Part shown: positions 6,401 to 14,746 of the stretch, piece by piece | How the letters are laid out: each line of letters opens with the position of its first letter | Numbering within the stretch: the first letter of the stretch is position 1 | NCBI GenBank assembly: GCA_030621515.1 | Contig: JAUXHN010000022.1 | Location: 1 to 34,813 of the forward strand | DNA length: 34,813 nt | From: Deltaproteobacteria bacterium | GTDB lineage: Bacteria; Myxococcota_A; Polyangia; JAAYKL01 | Reading direction: 5' to 3' | Translations under genes and position numbers: made by a program | Notes under the pieces: model-generated | What the model was told of the DNA's origin: nothing | Databases searched by the model: none | The model's input: the letters and a program-made list of their open reading frames with translations, nothing else

Positions 6401-7642
6401 TTGGTATTTCGTACAAACACGTACCTTTCATTCTTGTCGTTATCAACCGCAGCGGCAATTCTGATAGCGTCGAGCATGCTCCATGCACAAGCGGAGGACG
6501 CCGGAGCCGGCGAATTCCCCATCCTCAAGCGCACCGCGGAAACAACGCCTGTTCGCGTGGGGGCGCGACGGTACAGCGCAGTTCAGGCCCGCGTTCACGT
6601 AGGCGCGGTTCTCCGCTTGAAAAAGACCGGCCAGAAGCGCGGTTGCCCGAGGGGATGGTTGGAGCGTGAGGGGGGAGGGTACGTTTGCGCCGCGAACCTC
6701 AAGAAGACCGAAGAGACCGAGCGCAGGCCCACCGCGCGAGACCTTCCGGGTATTCTGGATGGCCTGGAGGCCTGGGAGGTGACCCGGGGAGGTTCCCGTT
6801 TCTACAAGCGCGTCAAGGATATCGATCGCAGGCACCTCTACCGTTTCCTGGTGAAAGGCACTTACCTGATGATCCGCGAGAGCCTGACCAGGTACGGGAC
6901 CGACTATCACCGCAACCGCACGGGCTGGTGGGCGACGTCGGCGAACACCGTCAAACTCGATCCCCCGATTACATCGCTCGGCATCGAGATAGGCGAGGAT
7001 GAGACTCCGCCGGCGGGTGTGATTATCGAGGACGAAGTCGGCGTATGGGAATCTCCGGATGCGAGCGGACAGCCGACGTCGACGTTGGAGCGGTGGTCCG
7101 CCGTCGCCGGTATCGCGGGGAAGCCCCTGTCCGTCGAAGACGGCTGGGTGGAGATCCCGGGCAAGGGATATGTGAAAGACGACAAGATCGCCCGTGTGAG
7201 GAAATTCTCACTACCTCGAAACGTATTGAAAAAGGAGAAATGGATCGCCGTCGATCTGGAGGAGCAGATGCTCCACGCGTACATGGGCGAGAGGTTGATC
7301 CGGGTTGTTCCGTGCTCCACCGGTATCAGAAACAACACCGGTCCCGGGAGATATCGCATCAAGTGGAAGCGCCGGCTGCAGACGATGAACCTGCGGCGTG
7401 GGCATCTGCGCGTGGAGGACGTGCAATACGTGATGTATTATGACCGAAGGCGCAGCATCGCCATTCACGCGGCATACTGGAACAATGACTTCGGCAAGCG
7501 CAGGAGTCACGGTTGCGTCAACCTGCCCAGAGACGACGCGCGATGGATCTACGATTGGAGCACACCAAACTCTCTGCCCGAGGATTCGGAGAACTTCCAC
7601 TGCCCGGCCGACCGTGGAACTCGCGTTATCGTACTAAATTAA
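6401..7642 (+). CDS. Exported YkuD-type L,D-transpeptidase
   Basis: The start is TTG 6401, with AGGAGG at 6388-6393 spaced 7 nt. It yields a signal peptide (about 30 residues, SLSTAAAILIASSMLHAQA) that a later Met start would lose. The catalytic YkuD domain occupies roughly residues 280-410. His356 lies in SIAIHAAYW, and Ser369-His370-Gly371-Cys372 lies in RRSHGCVNLP, the nucleophile motif of L,D-transpeptidases. These periplasmic enzymes form 3-3 peptidoglycan cross-links or attach proteins such as Lpp-like lipoproteins. The N-terminal part has a Trp/Tyr-rich region and an SH3b-like stretch (GVWESPDASGQPT and GWVEIPGKGYVKDDKI, about residues 210-270), consistent with wall targeting. Catalytic residues look complete. 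The nearby OmpA-type lipoprotein supports an envelope context. The exact acceptor is unknown. Confidence 0.9.
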   Translation: MVFRTNTYLSFLSLSTAAAILIASSMLHAQAEDAGAGEFPILKRTAETTPVRVGARRYSAVQARVHVGAVLRLKKTGQKRGCPRGWLEREGGGYVCAANLKKTEETERRPTARDLPGILDGLEAWEVTRGGSRFYKRVKDIDRRHLYRFLVKGTYLMIRESLTRYGTDYHRNRTGWWATSANTVKLDPPITSLGIEIGEDETPPAGVIIEDEVGVWESPDASGQPTSTLERWSAVAGIAGKPLSVEDGWVEIPGKGYVKDDKIARVRKFSLPRNVLKKEKWIAVDLEEQMLHAYMGERLIRVVPCSTGIRNNTGPGRYRIKWKRRLQTMNLRRGHLRVEDVQYVMYYDRRRSIAIHAAYWNNDFGKRRSHGCVNLPRDDARWIYDWSTPNSLPEDSENFHCPADRGTRVIVLN

Positions 7643-7711
7643 ACAGGGGGATCTCTGGTCGCTGCCGGACATTATGTCGCCGGAGTGTATTCATGCTATG
7701 CTTTCAAAATC

Positions 7712-9409
7712 ATGAGTAGCTTCTTTCACATTTCAACAGTCGCAGTCCTGATGGTCTTTTTGATCGTTGCGTGCGACGACGATCCCGGCAAAGTCGCTAT
7801 CGACGGGGGGAGCGATTCGGGCACGGGAGGCGACACTGATACCGATGCGGACACTGATACCGACACGGACACATCGCCTGTTTCCCGCCCCCCAACGACT
7901 CTCGCCCAGACAGTCGCAGGTCTCGCTCCTGCACAGGACCTTTCGGACAACCCCGATCGGACACTGTGGGGGCTCACAGAACCAGGCCCGGGCGAGCCGT
8001 ATCTCTACCTGGATGACCTGGGTGTGGGCGCTGCCACCGAGACTCCCGTCGGAGAACCGAGTTCCCTCCTGTACATATGGCAGATCACGGACGCGCAGAT
8101 CGTCGACGAGGAGTCGCCCGCCAGGTTGATAAACGGGGATTTCTACACGGAATCCGCCTACCGGAACCAGGAGTCCTGGACGTCCCAATTTCTGGAAGCG
8201 AGCATCCGTACCGGAAACGATTTCGTGGATTTTCGTCCGTTCGATTTCGCCCTGTTGACCGGAGACATGATCGACAATATCCATAAAAACGAACTCGAAT
8301 GGTTCATGCAGGTGATGGACGGGCATATCGTCCACCCGGATTCGGGGGACGACGACGATCCGCTGCCGGGCGAGGAGAACGATCCTCACGATCCCTTTCA
8401 GGCTGAGGGTTTTCATCAGAGTATTCCCTGGTACAGCACCGCCGGAAACCACGATCTCCTGGAGCTGGGCAACGGCCCCTTGCTGGCCCCCTTGCTGGCG
8501 GATCCCACGGGCGATACTACCTCCTGGCTATCCAAGGCGGTCATCCCCACTTGCCTGGACGAGCCCTGGTACGATGACGAGTCACCGTCACCGCAGCGTT
8601 GCTATCTTCCTCCCAAGGATCAGTTCACGAGCTCCAGTGTGGTCCCGGATTCCCAGCGGGCTTTCATCGATTCCTACGACTGGCTCTTCGCCCACTTCGG
8701 CTCCTCGACAATTCCCGACGGTCACGGATACACGCAGAACAGCCTCGACTACGTGATTGGAAGCTACGTGACGCAGAACATCGTTCCGGGCATTCCGTTC
8801 GTATTGATATCAATCGATATGGTGTCCAATTCCGGGCAGTGGGGCACCTTCGACCAGGCCCGGCACGACTGGCTCGAGGCGCGCCTCATCGACGCTGAAA
8901 ACGCAGGGCAGATGGTTATTGTGATCAGCCATCACACGGGCCACAGCCTTGACGACGCGGACGAGCGGGACGATTTCATCTCCATGCTCAACGAATATCC
9001 CAACGTGATCGCACACATCGGCGGGCACACCCATGCAAACAGGATCACTCCGAGACCGGCGCCCACTGGGTACGAGGCGGAACATGGATACTGGGAGATC
9101 GAGACGTCGGCGATAGTTGATTGGCCCCAGCAGATGCGTTTCATCGAGATCGTGGACAACCGCGACGGCACCGGAGAAATCTACTGCACCATTGTCGACT
9201 ACCAGATCCCGGTCGATTTCCAGGTGGTCGAGGGTGGACGTTTCTACGCACTGTTCGATGTCCAGTCGGGCGGCGAAGTATCAGGTGCCGGAGTTCCCGA
9301 TGATCGCAACGTCATCCTCAGGTTTGCGTGGCCTCAGTATATTGCCGATGCCCTGGCCATGCTTCCGCACAGGGAGATTGAGTCACTCAATTTCGAAACA
9401 GATCAGTAA
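7712..9409 (+). CDS. Calcineurin-like metallophosphoesterase lipoprotein
   Basis: ATG 7712 is preferred over the upstream in-frame GTG 7685 because it starts a compact lipoprotein signal (MSSFFHISTVAVLMVFLIVAC, Cys21 after IVA). A low-complexity Asp/Thr spacer follows (GGDTDTDADTDTDTDTSP), a feature common in myxobacterial-type lipoproteins. The metallophosphatase core is recognisable: ITDAQ (Asp127, Gln129), LLTGDMID (Asp185), STAGNHDLL (Asn246-His247), VISHHTG (His407-His408) and HIGGHTHANR (His439, His441). The first motif is normally D-x-H; here the His is Gln129, which would alter one metal ligand. Length is 565 residues from this start. The substrate is unknown; phosphodiester or phosphomonoester hydrolysis at the cell surface is inferred from the fold. 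It is followed by a 265-nt gap. Confidence 0.85.
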   Translation: MSSFFHISTVAVLMVFLIVACDDDPGKVAIDGGSDSGTGGDTDTDADTDTDTDTSPVSRPPTTLAQTVAGLAPAQDLSDNPDRTLWGLTEPGPGEPYLYLDDLGVGAATETPVGEPSSLLYIWQITDAQIVDEESPARLINGDFYTESAYRNQESWTSQFLEASIRTGNDFVDFRPFDFALLTGDMIDNIHKNELEWFMQVMDGHIVHPDSGDDDDPLPGEENDPHDPFQAEGFHQSIPWYSTAGNHDLLELGNGPLLAPLLADPTGDTTSWLSKAVIPTCLDEPWYDDESPSPQRCYLPPKDQFTSSSVVPDSQRAFIDSYDWLFAHFGSSTIPDGHGYTQNSLDYVIGSYVTQNIVPGIPFVLISIDMVSNSGQWGTFDQARHDWLEARLIDAENAGQMVIVISHHTGHSLDDADERDDFISMLNEYPNVIAHIGGHTHANRITPRPAPTGYEAEHGYWEIETSAIVDWPQQMRFIEIVDNRDGTGEIYCTIVDYQIPVDFQVVEGGRFYALFDVQSGGEVSGAGVPDDRNVILRFAWPQYIADALAMLPHREIESLNFETDQ

Positions 9410-9494
9410 TATAAGTCCGAGGTTGTGTTCTCGTGGCACACTTTGTGACGCTTGCGTGAGTTTTTCCCAGTGATCTATTCCCGCGCGTCGAGGC

Positions 9495-9504
9495 AACATA
9501 TGTT
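9495..9504. repeat. 10-bp palindrome AACATATGTT in the 9410-9674 gap
   Basis: This perfect palindrome lies in the intergenic region upstream of the beta-propeller lipoprotein, followed by an A/T-rich run. It could be an operator half-site pair or chance. Nothing else that is convincing was found in 9410-9600. Confidence 0.25.
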
Positions 9505-9615
9505 ATTGTTTTTTCAGAACATATTCCGCTTGTTTATTCGTGTTCAGTTCACTGACAACATGAGATTCACTCATCGGTCACCGTTGGTATGGCATTTGCT
9601 TTGGAAAGAGGTGAA

Positions 9616-9678
9616 ATGCCATTTTCGATGAACTTAGAAGAAGAAGATTCTTCTTACTCGACAGGAGAACGATTATGA
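9616..9678 (+). CDS. Possible 20-residue leader ORF coupled to the beta-propeller gene
   Basis: AGAGG at 9607-9611 precedes ATG 9616. The ORF reads MPFSMNLEEEDSSYSTGERL and ends at TGA 9676-9678, which overlaps the ATG of the next gene (ATGA, 9675-9678). A small hairpin (AAGAAG/CTTCTT, 9641-9655) lies within it. The arrangement resembles a translationally coupled leader peptide, but a 20-codon ORF can arise by chance. No homology is recognised. Confidence 0.3.
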   Translation: MPFSMNLEEEDSSYSTGERL

Positions 9679-11732
9679 AAAACTCAATTACCAAGAGACC
9701 GACCTGGAACGGAATCGGAGTATTCCTTGTTGCGGCGTGCATTGCGGCGGGAGCGGCTGCATTCACCGGATGCTACCACGTGGAAGACTGGAACGAGATC
9801 GAGTCCGTGGAGGTCAATCACGCGCTGAATGGTTTTGACGATTGCGCTTCCTTCGAGGAGTACGCCAAGCTCGCGGCCATCCAATTGATGAGGGCCAGGG
9901 TCGAACAGGCGAGAGACGCCGACGCACAGTGGGCGGGGAATGAAGAGATTGCGTTGGGAGGCGCCGCCGATGGCGACAGCGATGGCGACTTTGACGAATC
10001 GGATCACTCCGAAACCAATAACCAGGAACAGGGCGTGGACGAGGCCGACCTCATAAAGACCGACGGTGACTACCTCTATTCACTGTACAAGGGTCAACTC
10101 ATCATTGTCGAGGCCGGCGACGAGGGCGCCTTGAGCGAGGCGGGGCGTGTCGAAGTTGGCGGATATGCGGACGAACTTTTCATATACAACGATACGGCGG
10201 TTGTCTTTTCCGGCCTCAACGCCACCGAGGTGTCACCGGAGCTTCGTCACGACAGTCAAAACTACGATTGTTGGGATGGCTGGTGTGGGAATGAAAACTA
10301 CCGGTACGCGCGAATCTCGCTGATCGATATTTCGGACAGAACAACGCCGCAGGTGATTCGCACTATCGCATACTCCGGCGAATACGTGACGTCCCGACTA
10401 GTGGACAATGCCTTGCGCGTAATCATCTTTTCCCCGTTGCCCGCGCTGGAAACGCAATGGTACTGGGAGGATTACGACAGTGATTCGTGGTGGAATTCGG
10501 TGTCCAACGTCAACACGATGTACAAGAAGATAATCAAAAGAAATGAAGACCGCATCAACGCCTTGACACTCGACGACTTCATGCCCGAGAAGCTCGATTC
10601 GGCGGACGGGGAAGTTCGGTACATCACGGACTGCAACGAAGCCCTTGGATCAATGACACCCACGGGCATCGGGCTGACTGCAATCATCTCCATGGATCTC
10701 GATAACATCGCCAAACAACCATCGGCGAATTCCGTCTTCGGCGCCAGGGGCATCGTCTACGCAAGCACCAGCGCACTCTACCTTACAACCTCTCGTCAGT
10801 ATGTCATGGATGCTTTTGTCACAGGTTTGTGGCAGGACGAGACATCCGGCATTCACAAATTCGACATAACGCGAAGCGACGCCGCAGCGTTTTATCTGGC
10901 AACGGGAAGCGTTCTGGGACGAATGCTGAATCAATTTTGCATGGGAGAGCACAACGATTATCTGAGACTGGCCACCACGACCGGCTTCGCGGGGTGGTTT
11001 GAAACCAACGACCTGGAGAATCACGTCTACGTATTGCAGGAGCAGGGAAAACTGCTCAAAACCGTGGGAACGCTCGACGGACTTGGAATGGGCGAAGAGA
11101 TCTACGCAGCTCGATTCATGGGCGACAGAGGATACCTGGTCACTTTTTTCGAGATGGACCCCTTGTACACACTGGATATGTCCAACCCCACCGCTCCTCA
11201 AATTGCCGGTGAATGGCACGGCCCGGGCTACTCCACGTATCTTCACCCCGTTGGAGAAAACAGTGTATTGTCGGTCGGACTGGTAGACGGCCGAACCGCG
11301 CTCACCCTCTATGACATCAGCAATTTCGCGTCACCGACCCTGGTGTCGCGTCTGTTCTTCCCCGATTGGGAATACTCCTCCGCTGCGGTCTATGAGCACA
11401 AGGCTTTCACCTTCAACTCCGAGTCCGGAATGCTGGCTCTTCCCTTTTACGAGTATCAGGACAACGATACCGGCATCTTCCTCTACGACGTTCAGGAGAG
11501 TGGTGTAACCCTGACATCCACCTTGCAACTGAACGGAGGCAGCAGCTTTTACGAGGGCGCAGCGCGCCGCAGCGCCTATATCGGTGACTACATCTACGGC
11601 ATCTCCCGTTGCAGAATCACATCCGGCACCCTGAGCGATCCTTCAATTGCCGCGGATACGATCGAGCTGTTCAATGTGGGCTCCTGCGACGATTACAACG
11701 ACTGGTACTGGGGCGGCGGCCAGGACTGGTAG
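9675..11732 (+). CDS. Beta-propeller domain lipoprotein (PF09826-like)
   Basis: GGAG at 9664-9667 precedes ATG 9675. The 685-residue protein has a lipoprotein signal with a Lys/Arg-rich start and a lipobox AFTGC (Cys33). An acidic linker at about residues 95-115 (DGDSDGDFDESDHSE) leads into the characteristic TNNQEQGVDEADLIKTDGDY motif of the secreted beta-propeller family. The remainder shows repeated strands typical of a propeller, including YARISLIDISD and LYTLDMSNPTAPQIAGEW; similar 'D-S-N/P-x-x-P' blade edges recur at HGPGYSTYLHP and ALTLYDISNFASPTLVSRL. Family members are extracellular or surface proteins of unknown biochemical role. The C-terminus is Trp/Tyr/Gly-rich (WYWGGGQDW). Enzyme activity is not implied by the sequence. 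Confidence 0.88.
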   Translation: MKNSITKRPTWNGIGVFLVAACIAAGAAAFTGCYHVEDWNEIESVEVNHALNGFDDCASFEEYAKLAAIQLMRARVEQARDADAQWAGNEEIALGGAADGDSDGDFDESDHSETNNQEQGVDEADLIKTDGDYLYSLYKGQLIIVEAGDEGALSEAGRVEVGGYADELFIYNDTAVVFSGLNATEVSPELRHDSQNYDCWDGWCGNENYRYARISLIDISDRTTPQVIRTIAYSGEYVTSRLVDNALRVIIFSPLPALETQWYWEDYDSDSWWNSVSNVNTMYKKIIKRNEDRINALTLDDFMPEKLDSADGEVRYITDCNEALGSMTPTGIGLTAIISMDLDNIAKQPSANSVFGARGIVYASTSALYLTTSRQYVMDAFVTGLWQDETSGIHKFDITRSDAAAFYLATGSVLGRMLNQFCMGEHNDYLRLATTTGFAGWFETNDLENHVYVLQEQGKLLKTVGTLDGLGMGEEIYAARFMGDRGYLVTFFEMDPLYTLDMSNPTAPQIAGEWHGPGYSTYLHPVGENSVLSVGLVDGRTALTLYDISNFASPTLVSRLFFPDWEYSSAAVYEHKAFTFNSESGMLALPFYEYQDNDTGIFLYDVQESGVTLTSTLQLNGGSSFYEGAARRSAYIGDYIYGISRCRITSGTLSDPSIAADTIELFNVGSCDDYNDWYWGGGQDW

Positions 11733-11743
11733 GCAGGGATCCG

Positions 11744-11771
11744 GTCGACAAACAAGTTGACAAGTCGACAA
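11744..11771 (+). repeat. Three GTYGACAA direct repeats
   Basis: GTCGACAA at 11744-11751, GTTGACAA at 11756-11763 and GTCGACAA at 11764-11771 sit in the gap between two lipoprotein genes. The middle copy contains TTGACA, a consensus -35 hexamer, but no good -10 was found 16-18 nt downstream. They may be operator-like sites or leftover sequence. Confidence 0.35.
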
Positions 11772-11830
11772 GAACTCGTCAAACGAATTGGACGGTCCTG
11801 CTTCGCAAGGCCTACGCAGGATCTTACGAA

Positions 11831-12382
11831 TTGGAAGGGAATAAGCCGATCTTTTTCAAGCTCACAACGATCTCGATACTGCTGCTGTTGCTGTACAGCG
11901 CATGTGGATCCGTCAACACATTCGAGGACTTCGATCCGGCGGTCGATGAGGATATCGGGGCGGGAGAGAACAGTGACCTGGACGCTGGAACGGACGCAGC
12001 CGTTCATGGAGATCCATGCTCTGCAAACAATCCCTGGGACTGCAATCCGCTGGCGGACTACTCTGTCGATCCACCTGTCAACGAGGGCTGCGAGGGAACC
12101 AATGTGTCATGCGACTACTGGGAACCGATATCCGGATTCACCTGTCTCCTGGACGCCACGGAAGCCCTCGAAGATATCTGCGATGTCGATAATGGTCCGT
12201 GGTGCACGGCAGGCACAACCTGTCTGGCGACCGGCGGAGCTTCGAGCGGAATCTGTGTGAAGTTCTGTTGCGGCGCGCAGGACTGCGATCCACTCGAGAG
12301 CTGTATCCCGGGCGATTGGCCCAACGTGACCGGAGACCTGGGATACTGCCTTGCTCCGGACGGAGGTATAGACGCCGGTTAA
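11831..12382 (+). CDS. Cys-rich lipoprotein of unknown function
   Basis: The reading frame clearly contains a lipoprotein signal (FFKLTTISILLLLLYSACG, lipobox YSAC) followed by an acidic spacer and a Cys-rich body (CSANNPWDC, CEGTNVSC, CDVDNGPWC, CVKFCCGAQDCDPLESC). The start codon is uncertain. TTG 11831 is the nearest ordinary candidate but lacks a Shine-Dalgarno sequence. GGAAGGG at 11833-11839 is well placed for an ATC codon at 11849, directly before FFKLTT. The body resembles secreted Cys-rich proteins of myxobacterial-type genomes, with many likely disulfides. No enzyme motif is seen. It ends convergently with ddl, sharing the TTAA at 12379-12382. It is possibly co-transcribed with the beta-propeller lipoprotein 98 nt upstream. 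Confidence 0.75.
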   Translation: MEGNKPIFFKLTTISILLLLLYSACGSVNTFEDFDPAVDEDIGAGENSDLDAGTDAAVHGDPCSANNPWDCNPLADYSVDPPVNEGCEGTNVSCDYWEPISGFTCLLDATEALEDICDVDNGPWCTAGTTCLATGGASSGICVKFCCGAQDCDPLESCIPGDWPNVTGDLGYCLAPDGGIDAG

Positions 12383-13287
12383 CCCACGTGCAATCGCGCA
12401 CGTTCCATCATCCTGGACACGAGATCCACAAAGGGTGTTCCTCCCTGGGCGGCTATTTCCGGCAGCAGGCTGGTCGGCGTCATTCCCGGAATGGTGTTTA
12501 CCTCCAGGATCACCGGCGGATCTTCTCGCGGAAGGATGAGATCGATTCGGGCAGCCCCGGCGCAGCCGACTGCAACGAAAGCACGCGCTCCGAGATCGCA
12601 TGCCCGGTCGATGGCGTCTCGATCCATGCGGGGAGGTATGTGATGTGTGGAGCCGCCTTGTTCATACTTGGCCCCGTAGTCGTAGAATTCCCGGTGCGGC
12701 TCGATCTCCACGGAGCCGAGCACTTCTCCGTCGATTACAGCCACCTGTACCTCTATCCCGGGCACGTATTTCTCCACCAGGGCGCGTTTCGAACAGGACA
12801 GGGCCTTTCGGATGGAGGCCTCCAGATCATCCATTTCCCGCACGATGCTCACACCCACGGATGATCCCTCGTTCACCGGCTTGACAACCACGGGGAGCGA
12901 GAGGCCGCCGGCAAGCGTGACATCCGCGTTGGTGACAACAATCCCCGGAGCCACATTCAGGCCGGCCGATGCAAGGATATCCCTGGTTCGCGATTTATCC
13001 ATCGCAAGAGCGGAAGCCAGGGGGCCCGAACCGGTGTAGGGGATCCCCATGACTTCGAGCATTCCCTGGACGGTTCCGTCCTCACCCCACCTGCCGTGAA
13101 GGGCGATGAAGACAGCCTCTACATGGGCTTGACGAAGCTGCCTGTCCAGCTCCCTCGTGGCGTCGATCCGGATGACTTTATAACCTGTTTTATAGAGCCC
13201 GTCAGCCACCGCCTCGCCGCTCTTGAGCGAGATCTCGCGCTCCGCAGAGATCCCTCCCATCAACACACCCACCCGTTTGAATCTCAT
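12379..13287 (-). CDS. ddl: D-alanine--D-alanine ligase
   Basis: The ligase joins two D-Ala with ATP to make the terminal dipeptide of peptidoglycan precursors in the cytoplasm. The start is ATG 13287, because GGAGG lies 5 nt upstream; the open frame extends 8 codons further but without ribosome-binding support. The 302-residue product has the full ATP-grasp arrangement: VGVLMGGISAEREISLKSG (N-terminal substrate site), FIALHGRWGEDGTVQGMLE, GIPYTGSGPLASALAMDK, PVVVKPVNEGSSVGVSIV (ATP-grasp loop), ALVEKYVPGIEVQVAVI, and RIDLIL followed by VILEVNTIPGMTPTSLLP with the metal-binding Glu and Asn. Length and motifs are typical. It is divergent from the HARE-HTH gene and is not part of a visible mur cluster. 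Confidence 0.96.
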   Translation of the reverse strand: MRFKRVGVLMGGISAEREISLKSGEAVADGLYKTGYKVIRIDATRELDRQLRQAHVEAVFIALHGRWGEDGTVQGMLEVMGIPYTGSGPLASALAMDKSRTRDILASAGLNVAPGIVVTNADVTLAGGLSLPVVVKPVNEGSSVGVSIVREMDDLEASIRKALSCSKRALVEKYVPGIEVQVAVIDGEVLGSVEIEPHREFYDYGAKYEQGGSTHHIPPRMDRDAIDRACDLGARAFVAVGCAGAARIDLILPREDPPVILEVNTIPGMTPTSLLPEIAAQGGTPFVDLVSRMMERARLHVG

Positions 13288-13444
13288 TGAAACCTCCATT
13301 CGTATCCCCAATGATGTACCAACGCACGATGAGGGGATCCATATTTCGGCACATTACCTCCGCAATAGAGGTGAGGTTTTTTGGAACGGCTCGTGATCAG
13401 TGTGATATTAGAGATGCGAATTCAAACTGGAGGCAAGTTCCAAT

Positions 13445-14746
13445 ATGATATTTACCGAAGCGGCCCTCGAAGTTCTCGAGCGCGAGGGCCGACCGATGCA
13501 TGCGAGGGAGATCGCCGACAAGGCGGTCGAATGGAATCTTCTGTCCCATGTGGGTAAGACGCCGGTGCAAACCATGTCCGCGCGGATCTCCGCGATTGTG
13601 TCGAAGGGGCGTGGAGTGGGGCCGTTCGTGCGCGTGAGGCCGGGTGTTTTCGCTCTGGTGAAATGGGGCGGCGCCCCTCCAGGTGGCGCCGCGCCGCAAA
13701 AGCAGAGTCTCCCAAAGACAAAAGACGCCGAGGTGATGGACAAACCCGAGCAGCAGGCCGGGGAGGGAACATCATCGACGCGCAAGCGCAGGCGACGCAG
13801 AAAGAAGAGACGCCCCGAGGAGGTCGCGGAAGCGAACGGAAAGGCTCTGCCCGAGAAGAAAGCACCCGAGAAGAAAGCACCCGAGAAAAAAGCGCCCGAG
13901 AAGAAAAAACCACCCGAGAAAAAAGCACCCGAGAAAAAAGCGCCCGAGAAGAAAAACCTGTCCTCGCCGCCACCTCCCGCGAACAATGAAAGTGAGATCA
14001 CCGATCGTGTGGAGAGCATGCTCAGGCAGCAGACCAAGCCGGTTCAGCCGGCCAAGCTGGTGGCACACTTCGGGCGGGAGGGACGCAGATGGGTCCAGCT
14101 CCTCGAGGCCTTGCTGGCTGCCGATGGGATCGAGCGCGAGCACCGAGGTCTGCGACCGAGGTTCGTCGAGCACCGCAATGGATGGGCTCTTGCCGCTCGG
14201 GAGGTGAGCTCGGAGATCGTAGAGTTGGAGAGCCAGGTGTCCGACGCAGCGCAAAGGCTTGCTCATATCGCCGGTCGCCAGGTGTTGAGAAAGATCCGCA
14301 GCCTGCCGATGAACGCATTCGTTCGCGTGGTCATCCTGTTCCTGCGGCGCTCTGGGTTCGGTGAGATGGCATCGGTCAACAGGGGATCGGGGCAAGAGGT
14401 TCATCTTTCGGTTCAGGACAGGCGAAGGGGAGGGCGTTTCAACACGGCGGTGGTGGTCAGACGTGATTCCCCCAACAAACCCGTGGATGAGAGCGCCATT
14501 ACCGATCTGCGCGGCGCAATGCACCATTACGACTCCATGCGGGGAATGATAATATCAACCGGTGTTTTCAACGATCGCGCGCGTTCGGAGGCTCTGGTTC
14601 CAAACCTTTCCCCGGTTGTTCTTGTGGATGGGGAGACCTTCACGGGAGATCTGGTGAAGCTGGGAATAGGAGTGCGGAAACGCAACGTCAACCTCCCGGC
14701 GTTCGACGACGCCTTCTTCACATCGCTGGGGTCCAGGGATACATGA
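13445..14746 (+). CDS. HARE-HTH protein with PEKKA linker and degenerate Mrr-like C-terminal domain
   Basis: GGAGG (13429-13433) lies 11 nt before ATG 13445. The 433 residues divide into four parts. Residues 1-76 resemble a HARE-HTH winged helix (AALEVLEREGRPMHAREIAD and ARISAIVSKGRGVGPFVRV), a module also found in RpoE delta, ASXL and restriction enzymes. A basic low-complexity linker contains seven PEKKA-like units (about residues 136-171). A second helical, possibly winged-helix region covers about 180-270. A C-terminal domain at about 280-420 has the layout of an Mrr_cat nuclease (FLRRSGFGEMASVNRGSGQE, RGAMHHYDSMRGMIISTGVF). The usual acidic and Q/E-x-K catalytic positions appear as EVHLSVQD and VVVRRD, so cleavage activity is doubtful. 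It overlaps the next kinase gene by ATGA. I infer DNA binding and possibly regulation by the kinase. Confidence 0.8.
   Translation: MIFTEAALEVLEREGRPMHAREIADKAVEWNLLSHVGKTPVQTMSARISAIVSKGRGVGPFVRVRPGVFALVKWGGAPPGGAAPQKQSLPKTKDAEVMDKPEQQAGEGTSSTRKRRRRRKKRRPEEVAEANGKALPEKKAPEKKAPEKKAPEKKKPPEKKAPEKKAPEKKNLSSPPPPANNESEITDRVESMLRQQTKPVQPAKLVAHFGREGRRWVQLLEALLAADGIEREHRGLRPRFVEHRNGWALAAREVSSEIVELESQVSDAAQRLAHIAGRQVLRKIRSLPMNAFVRVVILFLRRSGFGEMASVNRGSGQEVHLSVQDRRRGGRFNTAVVVRRDSPNKPVDESAITDLRGAMHHYDSMRGMIISTGVFNDRARSEALVPNLSPVVLVDGETFTGDLVKLGIGVRKRNVNLPAFDDAFFTSLGSRDT
13850..13957 (+). repeat. In-gene tandem repeat (seven 15-18 nt units) encoding PEKKA
   Basis: The consensus unit CCCGAGAAGAAAGCA begins at 13850 and recurs in phase at 13865, 13880, 13895 (18 nt), 13913, 13928 and 13943, with synonymous A/G variation. 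It lies in reading frame and encodes the basic linker of the HARE-HTH protein. Unit number could vary by slippage. Confidence 0.9.

Noticed and set aside
13850-13957. CRISPR-like or minisatellite interpretation of the 15-nt repeats
   Set aside because: The units are in frame, contiguous without spacers, and encode the linker of a protein.
13772-14527. Minus-strand 251-codon open frame opposite the HARE-HTH gene
   Set aside because: Composition and repeats mirror the plus-strand PEKKA linker; no independent domain is seen.
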